Origin: Phaffia rhodozyma
Taxonomy: Eukaryota > Basidiomycota > Tremellomycetes > Cystofilobasidiales > Mrakiaceae
Length of the DNA stretch: 64,000 nt
Assembly: GCA_014706385.1 (NCBI GenBank)
Contig: JACGZH010000007.1
Coordinates: 1,495,501 to 1,559,500 of the forward strand
Reading direction: 5' to 3'
Made by a program: the position numbers and the translations under genes
Shown here: positions 59,217-64,000 of the stretch, piece after piece
How the letters are laid out: each line of letters begins with the position of its first letter
Position numbering within the stretch: the first letter of the stretch is position 1
The notes under the pieces: generated by a model
What the model saw: only the letters and a program-made list of their open reading frames with translations
Database searches by the model: none
What the model was told of the DNA's origin: nothing

Positions 59217-59309
59217 GGTGAGGTGGCCGAGTGGTCTAAGGCGCTGTGTTAAGGCTCTTTCTATGCCCCGCAGTCAGTAATGGCGCGAGTTCGAATCTCG
59301 CCCTCATCA
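59217..59309 (+). tRNA. tRNA-Leu(AAG), intron-containing
   Basis: Class II. Acceptor GGTGAGG/CCTCATC, anticodon stem CTGTG/CGCAG, loop starts TTAAGG. Intron of about 13 nt. Confidence 0.93.
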
Positions 59310-59480
59310 CTTTTTGTCCGGCCGGCACGGGCCGTGCCTCTCGGGTCTGCCTGGCCGGGCTGTGCTCTCAGGTGCGGTGCCATGGTAGTATGATGCCACG
59401 TTGCAACACTGCCACACCCCCTTGCTGTCTGCCGGTCCGTTTTGGACTGTGGACTGAATGAACAGACCGTACAGCATCCA

Positions 59481-59551
59481 ACAGCTGTGGTGAAATGGTA
59501 TCATTGGTGCTTGCCATGCACTAGGCCGGGGTTCGATTCCCCGCGGTTGTA
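59481..59551 (+). tRNA. tRNA-Gly(GCC) with A1-U72
   Basis: No intron. Anticodon stem GGTGC/GCACT (one weak pair), loop TTGCCAT. The acceptor ACAGCTG pairs fully with CGGTTGT, making the first pair A1-U72 rather than the usual G1-C72. Confidence 0.88.
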
Positions 59552-59742
59552 TCCTTTTTTTTTCTCGTCCCACACACCGATCGGCTCTGTGCTGGCGGGT
59601 GCACATCTGCCGATCGTCCGTGTTCGGTCTCGCCGGCTGGTGCGATGATGGTGTGTGCTGCCGTTCGGACGAGCAGTGCGTCTGTGCCGACACAGGGGCA
59701 GGACACGAAGGACGTACCGACGCGCTCGGTGGACACCAACCG

Positions 59743-59815
59743 TCCTTCTTAGCTCAGTTGGTAGAGCGCGACACTAGTAATGTCGAGGTCAGTCGTTCAA
59801 ATCGGCTAGCAGGAA
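59743..59815 (+). tRNA. tRNA-Thr(AGT)
   Basis: No intron. Acceptor TCCTTCT/AGCAGGA with one mismatch (5-68), D stem GCTC/GAGC, anticodon stem CGACA/TGTCG, loop CTAGTAA. Confidence 0.92.
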
Positions 59816-60014
59816 CATTCTTCTTTTTTTTTATTCTCCGTTCATTTCCGTTCATTTCTTCTTCTTCTTTTTCTGTTGTATCCTTCCCTGTCGCCCCGGC
59901 GGGCGTCTGGTCGACGCGTGCTCGTTAGGGTTCCGCACAAAGCACAGCACCACACCACACCACACACCACAAACGACACCACAAACAACACCACAAACGC
60001 AGGGAAAGCATGCT

Positions 60015-60113
60015 GGTGAAGTGGCCGAGTGGTCTAAGGCGCTGTGTTTAGGTCTCTCTTCCGAGTCCAGACCGCAGTCAGTAATGGCGCGAGTTCAAAT
60101 CTCGTCTTCATCA
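60015..60113 (+). tRNA. tRNA-Leu(TAG), intron-containing
   Basis: Class II. Acceptor GGTGAAG/CTTCATC, anticodon stem CTGTG/CGCAG, loop starts TTTAGG. Intron of about 19 nt. Confidence 0.93.
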
Positions 60114-60147
60114 TTCCTTTTGTCCCGGCCGGGGGGGCAGGGCAGCT

Positions 60148-60229
60148 GGGGATTTAGGCTAGTTGGTAAACTGGACGCTTCGCACTGTCGATCATGTGTC
60201 ATTCCTGGGTTCGATTCCCGGAGTCTCCA
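60148..60229 (+). tRNA. tRNA-Ala(CGC), intron-containing
   Basis: Acceptor GGGGATT/AGTCTCC with G3:U70. Anticodon stem GACGC/GTGTC, loop starts TTCGCA. Intron of about 10 nt. The D stem has one mismatch. The Ala identity pair supports this reading over Arg(TCG). Confidence 0.85.
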
Positions 60230-60386
60230 TCTCTTTTTGGTGTGTTTCGGTGTGTTTTGTTTTATCTTGGCGTATTTGATTTCGTTGCATTTCATATGGC
60301 ATGTTGTGTGTCGTGTTCTGTGTGTCTTCTCTTGGTCTGCTGCCCACCGGCTTGTGCTCACCGCTCACCGAGCGGCGTCCATCCAA

Positions 60387-60496
60387 GGCCGTTTGGCGGA
60401 GTGGTCTAACGCGGTAGCCTCGAACGAGTCCCCTCTGTGGGACGACGCGACAGCTACTCTTCTCTGAAGGCGTAGGTTCAAATCCTACAGCGGTCG
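60387..60496 (+). tRNA. tRNA-Ser(CGA), intron-containing
   Basis: Class II with long variable arm. Acceptor GGCCGTT/AGCGGTC, discriminator G. Anticodon stem GTAGC/GCTAC, loop starts CTCGAA. Intron of about 27 nt. Confidence 0.93.
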
Positions 60497-60638
60497 TCCT
60501 TTCTCTTTTTCTTTTTGCCCACTTCCGTTCTCTCTGCCTTCTGTCGCGTCGATCCTTCCTTGCTGTCTGTGTTTGCTGTCTCCGCATGCTCACACCCCGC
60601 CAGGCAGAGAGACAGACGGGCTGACGGGCTGCCATCGT

Positions 60639-60732
60639 GCGTGATTGGTGTAGTGGTATCACGCCAAGTTTGGGCACACTTTCTGCCGTGCACATCTCTT
60701 GGAGGTCTTCGGTTCAATCCCGGAATCGCGCC
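60639..60732 (+). tRNA. tRNA-Pro(TGG), intron-containing
   Basis: Acceptor GCGTGAT/ATCGCGC, discriminator C. Anticodon stem CCAAG/CTTGG, loop starts TTTGGG. Intron of about 22 nt. Confidence 0.92.
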
Positions 60733-61261
60733 TTTTTGTTCGGCCCGTCTGGGCGGGTGGCGTGGTCGGTGTAGGGTTACTTGCTGTGTCAGTTGCTGTG
60801 TTACTTGCTGTGCTACTCATAGGATTACCCGCCACATAGCGTCCGCTGTTACCCTATGCTGTGTACTCTTTTTTTTTTTCTTTTTTCTTTTTCCTCTCCC
60901 GTTTTTTCTTTGTCCTTTTTCTTTCCTCTTTTTTCCTCTTTTTTCCTTCTTTTTTCCCTTCTTTTTCCCCCTCTTTTTTCCCCTCTTTTCCCTTCTTTTC
61001 CCTCTTTTCCTTTTTTCTTCTTCTTTTTCTTTCTTTTTCTTCTTTCTTTTCTTTTCTTCTTTTTTCTTCTTTTTCTTCTTTTTTTTCTGTCAACGATAGA
61101 TGCATCAATATAGAAAGAGAAAAAGACATATGGCAGAAAGACAACAGCATAACAATGGCAACACAGTAAAAACATAGCGAGAACACAACGAGAACACAAC
61201 CATGCAATGCAATGCACCAGCAACACAGTGTCAACACAACAGAAAGACCAAAACAAAAGAA
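60733..61261. repeat. Long polypyrimidine tract (plus strand) in the largest tRNA spacer
   Basis: From about 60869 to 61089 the plus strand is almost pure C/T, mostly T3-8 runs broken by C or CC, with a sharp change to A-rich sequence after 61100. This is the largest gap in the array. Repeated ACTTGCTGTGTT units lie at 60779-60815. No gene is recognised. Confidence 0.85.
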
Positions 61262-61272
61262 GGCAAAGATCC

Positions 61273-61369
61273 TCGTAGTCAGACGCCTTACCGCTGGGCC
61301 ACTCGGCCAGAGCGAATGGGTGGTGGGACCACTAGACCAAGACGGGGTTCGAACCCGCGATTTCCTGAT
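61273..61369 (-). tRNA. Circularly permuted tRNA-Arg(ACG)
   Basis: Read along the minus strand, the 3' half comes first (61369-61334, tRNA bases 38-73), then a 25-nt intervening sequence (61333-61309), then the 5' half (61308-61273, bases 1-37). Joined at 37/38 they give 72 nt with all arms. Acceptor GGCCGAG/CTTGGTC has seven pairs including two G-U. D stem G-C-C/G-G-C is followed by G18G19. Anticodon stem TCTGA/TCAGG has five pairs including one U-G. The loop is CTACGA plus A38. T stem GCGGG/CCCGT closes a TTCGAAC loop, and C48 is present. Anticodon ACG. No T-arm lies downstream of the 5' half, so an ordinary gene cannot be built. Leader GGCAAAGAT (61417-61409) and trailer ATCTTTGCC (61270-61262) are exactly complementary. 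A decayed tandem pair is the main alternative. The discriminator, read as U73, is uncertain. Confidence 0.78.
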
Positions 61370-61398
61370 GCATACAAGCTGGCAGCCGGCCATGACGA

Positions 61399-61409
61399 CC
61401 GTTCCACCA
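61399..61409 (-). promoter_or_regulatory. A-box-like element in the leader of the permuted tRNA gene
   Basis: TGGTGGAACGG fits the Pol III A-box consensus TRGYNNARNNG. It stands 44 nt ahead of the B box GGTTCGAACCC (61355-61345), restoring the normal A-then-B order that the permuted coding halves have lost. Confidence 0.55.
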
Positions 61410-61602
61410 TCTTTGCCTTTAGCTTTCGTCTGGTTGTGTGGATGTATGGCCAAGTGGATGTGTGGGCGTTGGCTCTGCTAGGGTTATCCGAGGCGGTGGG
61501 CGTCCGGCCGATCCGTCCGATCGCCCATCGGATATCGGACGTCGGACGTCGGACGTCGAGCCCCGGAGTACGGAGCCCGGCGGAGAAAAGGCCGTGTCGA
61601 TC

Positions 61603-61686
61603 GGTCGCCTGGTCTAGTGGTATGACGCTTGCTTCACATCTCACCCGGTGCGCAATAGGTCGCCAGTTCGATCCTGGCGGTGACCA
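61603..61686 (+). tRNA. tRNA-Val(CAC), intron-containing
   Basis: Acceptor GGTCGCC/GGTGACC, anticodon stem CTTGC/GCAAT (outer pair weak), loop starts TTCACA, variable loop AGGTC. Intron of about 12 nt. A GGACGTC direct repeat lies upstream at about 61536-61560. Confidence 0.9.
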
Positions 61687-61906
61687 TGACGTCTTTTTGC
61701 CCTCAGCACACGGCCACGATGGACAGACCGAGAGAAGCCATCGCAAGATAAGATGCATGATAAGATACACAGCCAGCCGACAGAGATGGCAGATAAGATC
61801 GACAGACACGATCGATCGGCAAGAAAGAAAGAAGATAAGATGGCGATAAAGACAAAAGACAAAAGACAAAAGATACAAGATAAAAGCCAGGTCGGCAAAA
61901 AGACAA

Positions 61907-62006
61907 GGCGCGATCCCGGGATTGAACCGAGGACCTCCGTCAGACACGTGTTTCATGCGAGCCAGCAAAGCCCGAAGACGGCGTGATACCACTACACCAA
62001 TCCCGC
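61907..62006 (-). tRNA. tRNA-Pro(CGG), intron-containing
   Basis: Acceptor GCGGGAT/ATCGCGC with one mismatch, discriminator C. Anticodon stem CCGTC/GACGG, loop starts TTCGGG. Intron of about 28 nt. The D arm is identical to that of tRNA-Pro(TGG). Confidence 0.9.
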
Positions 62007-62084
62007 CAGTGATCGCACAGGCCTGGCCGGTCAGTTTGTCGGTCTCCAGCCGGCCGTCCGTCCGTCCGTCCGGGAGGCAAAAGA

Positions 62085-62182
62085 TACTCCATATGAGGTT
62101 CGAACTCATGATCCTTGTTAAGCACTAGAGGCACGGACGGCAACCTATAAGAACAATGCGATAACCACTTCGCCAATGGAGT
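62085..62182 (-). tRNA. tRNA-Ile(TAT), intron-containing
   Basis: Acceptor ACTCCAT/ATGGAGT, anticodon stem TTGTT/AACAA, loop starts CTTATA. Intron of about 25 nt. Ile(UAU) genes are also split in other fungi. Confidence 0.93.
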
Positions 62183-62204
62183 AAAGGTAAGCGTCGGTGG
62201 AAAA

Positions 62205-62240
62205 AGACGAGACAGGACGAGACAGGACGAGACAGGACGA
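62205..62240. repeat. GACGAGACAG tandem repeat
   Basis: Three and a half perfect copies of a 10-nt unit beside tRNA-Ile(TAT). A CCGT tetranucleotide run lies on the other side at about 62054-62072. Confidence 0.85.
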
Positions 62241-62344
62241 GAGAAGGCCGCACCGGACGGCACACGCCAGACCGGGCCGAGTCCGACAGAAGACGGCACA
62301 GGCGGCAGGAGGAAGGACGGGAAAAAGAGGGCAAAAAAAAGGAA

Positions 62345-62427
62345 AGGTCCTACTCAGATTCGAACTGGGGATTCGAGAAGGTGAGTCAATCAGAATCTCG
62401 CGTGATAACCAACTTCACCATAGAACC
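62345..62427 (-). tRNA. tRNA-Gln(CTG), intron-containing
   Basis: Acceptor GGTTCTA/TAGGACC, discriminator T as in yeast Gln. Anticodon stem CGAGA/TCTCG, loop starts TTCTGA. Intron of about 10 nt. The T stem has one mismatch. Confidence 0.9.
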
Positions 62428-62619
62428 GGTCGTTGTCGGCCTATTGCCCTCGCGAGTCTCGTTCCGGCGGTGTGTCCGCTGGCAAGGGTCCGTCGGCGCG
62501 TGTCCGCTGGCAGGTGTGCTTACATCGCTGGCCGACCTGTCCGCCCGCCGCACGTGGCCCGGCCGGCATGACACGCACGGCCGACCCGATACACACAGCG
62601 GACATCGGAGCAAAAAGCA

Positions 62620-62692
62620 AGCCCAAACGCGGATTTGAACCACGGACCTCACCGTTACGAGCGGCGCACTATAACCACTTAGCTATTCGGGC
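62620..62692 (-). tRNA. tRNA-Thr(CGT)
   Basis: No intron. Acceptor GCCCGAA/TTTGGGC, anticodon stem CGCCG/CGGTG, loop CTCGTAA. Confidence 0.93.
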
Positions 62693-62843
62693 CTGGTGCC
62701 CGTCGCCCGGTCGTGTTGTCTCTAACGGTGTTGGTGTGTCGATGTGTTGGTGTACCGGTGTGGTCAGGACCCGGCCCACACCGTCCGCTCGGCCAGACGT
62801 AGCCCATCGAGGTCGACCGCCGGGGCGGCTGGGCAGTCAACGT

Positions 62844-62930
62844 GCCTGGGTAGTTTAGTGGTAAAACGTAGGTCTCATACCGTCACCCGAGTGTGATCCT
62901 CAGCCGCGAGTTCGATTCTCGCTCTGGGCA
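62844..62930 (+). tRNA. tRNA-Met(CAT), probable, intron-containing
   Basis: Acceptor GCCTGGG/TCTGGGC, T stem GCGAG/CTCGC. Loop starts CTCATA, anticodon CAT. An intron of about 16 nt is needed. The anticodon stem TAGGT/ATCCT pairs poorly (three of five, one of them G-U), so the gene may be degenerate or the intron limits differ. The G-C first pair suggests the elongator type. Confidence 0.7.
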
Positions 62931-63178
62931 ACCCTTTTTTTTCCTCTTTTGCTGTGTTTCCCATCCTTCCTGATGGTTGGTGGGCGGCCGGGCTGGGCCA
63001 GGCGGAGGTGCGGTCGGATCCGGCCGTCAGATGGGCTGAGCATGACGGCAGTGGAAGTGGAAGTGGCGGCGGTGGCGGTGGCGGTGGCGTCGGCAGTGCT
63101 GATGACGACGACGACTGCTGCTGCGCAGAGTCCGCTTGGACGAGAATCTATCCGGACAAACGGTGCTGGCACCATACC

Positions 63179-63265
63179 CGCCGCTTAGCTCATCTGGAAG
63201 AGCGTTGGTTTGTAAAGGATACACTTGTTCACCGAAGGCACTCGGTTCGATCCCGAGAGCGGCGA
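63179..63265 (+). tRNA. tRNA-Tyr(GTA), intron-containing
   Basis: Acceptor CGCCGCT/AGCGGCG with the C1-G72 pair specific to eukaryotic Tyr. Anticodon stem TTGGT/ACCGA, loop starts TTGTAA. Intron of about 14 nt. Confidence 0.95.
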
Positions 63266-63487
63266 TCTTGTTTTTTTGCCTTTTGCTTTTTGTTCTTTTT
63301 TGTTCTTTTTTTTCTGCCTTGTGGCTGCTTCCTCTTTGACTGCTAGGGTTCCTGCCTTCGGTCCAGTCCGGTCGCTCTCACGCAGCATGCGCACTGTCTC
63401 GGCCAGACGGGCGATGCGACCGATGACGTTCTCCCAGCTGCTGCTGCCGATGTAGTGGTCACCGGGGCAGGGCAAGCGATCATATCT

Positions 63488-63586
63488 GGCCGATTGGTGT
63501 AGTGGCTATCACAGCAGTTTTCGGTACTCGTCCGCAAGGTCGTCTTCGCTCGCTGCTGGTCGTCGGTTCGATCCCGACATCGGTCT
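63488..63586 (+). tRNA. tRNA-Arg(TCG), intron-containing
   Basis: Acceptor GGCCGAT/ATCGGTC, anticodon stem GCAGT/GCTGC, loop starts TTTCGG. Intron of about 26 nt. The T stem GTCGG/CCGAC is perfect. Confidence 0.85.
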
Positions 63587-63807
63587 AAATGTTCACTTTT
63601 TGTGTCCCCCTTTCTTTGCCTCTTTTTGCCCTCCTTTTTGCCCTTCTTTTTCTCTGCACGCTCTCTCTGCACTCTGTTTCTATCGGCCGTTGTGTGGGTC
63701 ACTGTCTGTCCGACCGGTCTGGCCTGTGTGCGCGTGTCCACCACGGTCGAGCCAGGTCGACACAGCTCCCTGTGGTGGGGCAGGCAGACGGGCGGGAAAA
63801 CAAAAAA

Positions 63808-63881
63808 AGACCCATACCCGACTTGAACGGATGACCTCAAGATTTGGAATCTTGCGCTGCTACCAACTGAGCTAATGGGTC
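63808..63881 (-). tRNA. tRNA-Trp(CCA)
   Basis: No intron. Acceptor GACCCAT/ATGGGTC, anticodon stem CAAGA/TCTTG, loop TTCCAAA. Last tRNA before the window end; the array may continue beyond it. Confidence 0.94.
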
Positions 63882-64000
63882 GCTTGCCCGGAGGCTCCGT
63901 GCCCAGAGGGTATGTCGAGCGCCCGGCTGGCTGGCCGTACAGACGGTGGCACCATGCGGCCGGCTTGCAGGCCTCCAGCACGGACGGCCGGACGGGGGCC

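Noticed and set aside
60148..60229. Reading this tRNA as Arg(TCG)
   Set aside because: The loop can be framed that way, but the GACGC/GTGTC stem and the G3:U70 acceptor pair make it Ala(CGC). A separate Arg(TCG) is at 63488.
60855..61113. Phe/Leu/Ser-rich ORFs in the polypyrimidine tract
   Set aside because: All three frames are open only because the tract lacks A and G; no coding character.
61262..61417. Ordinary tRNA made from the leader 5' part plus the 3' half
   Set aside because: The leader start GGCAAAG pairs with the acceptor 3' strand except at one position, but base 8 is not T, the D arm does not pair and no segment matches the TCAGG anticodon strand. The downstream 5' half pairs at every arm, so the permuted reading is better.
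1..64000. Transposons, insertion sequences, CRISPR arrays or rRNA
   Set aside because: No transposase or reverse transcriptase motif, terminal inverted repeat pair, CRISPR-like spacing or rRNA segment was found.

Overview
This is nuclear DNA of a basidiomycete yeast. Genes are split by many short introns (mostly 50-150 nt) with GTRNGT donors, YAG acceptors and occasional AAG or GAG acceptors. The zinc-finger block of the CRZ1-like factor, the macrophage-activating-glycoprotein-like secreted protein and the pseudouridine-metabolism fusion all point to Tremellomycetes. Placement nearer Cystofilobasidiales is only an impression. I assembled exons by hand, using splice phase plus recognised protein families, and for every complete gene the exons sum to an intact frame.

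Layout: 1-3.4 kb, two minus-strand genes: the start of an SLX4-like protein with two zinc fingers, then a ubiquitin-like/BAG co-chaperone. 4.6-9.0 kb, a CRZ1/Sp1-type calcineurin-responsive transcription factor. 9.5-10.6 kb, a CsbD-like stress protein. 10.8-11.3 kb, a tRNA-binding OB-fold protein. 11.7-14.8 kb, an unrecognised protein with a Cys-rich C terminus. 15.3-18.7 kb, a pseudouridine-5'-phosphate glycosidase/PfkB kinase fusion. 18.9-19.8 kb, an Emi1-like twin CX9C protein. 20.0-23.4 kb, exocyst SEC8. 23.8-25.3 kb, mitochondrial ribosomal uS5m. 25.7-30.0 kb, GARP subunit VPS53. 30.4-33.2 kb, cohesin RAD21, divergent from an RCC1-like gene (33.5-34.8 kb). 35.4-36.8 kb, an unknown Ser/Pro-rich protein. 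37.4-38.0 kb, a small I9-type proteinase inhibitor. 38.3-41.0 kb, an F-box-like protein. 41.6-44.0 kb, a secreted GPI-type glycoprotein. 44.7-48.0 kb, the DUR3 urea transporter. 48.0-50.6 kb, no recognisable gene. 50.6-54.8 kb, an ankyrin-repeat protein. 55.8-57.4 kb, a nitrilase interrupted by one in-frame UGA.

From 57.6 kb to the window end there is no protein gene, only a dense tRNA array. It holds 23 tRNA genes in about 6.3 kb, on both strands, each with a different anticodon, with GC-rich, minisatellite-like spacers. A 24th, tRNA-Leu(CAG), lies alone at 55.1 kb. Fifteen of the 24 have an intron at the canonical 37/38 site.

The most unusual element is in this array. At 61,273-61,369 on the minus strand the 3' half of a tRNA-Arg(ACG) lies upstream of its 5' half, a circularly permuted arrangement. 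The two halves, joined at 37/38, fold into a complete cloverleaf. Flanking sequences add a 9-bp leader/trailer helix and an A-box-like element ahead of the B box. Permuted tRNA genes are known from some algae, a nucleomorph and archaea; I know of none described in fungi.

Other notable points: microexons of 7, 8, 15, 17, 18 and 21 nt, a GC-AG intron in VPS53, four MCB (ACGCGT) sites between RAD21 and the RCC1-like gene, a perfect CRE upstream of the CsbD gene, GATA sites upstream of DUR3, and a PxIxIT calcineurin-docking motif in the CRZ1-like protein.
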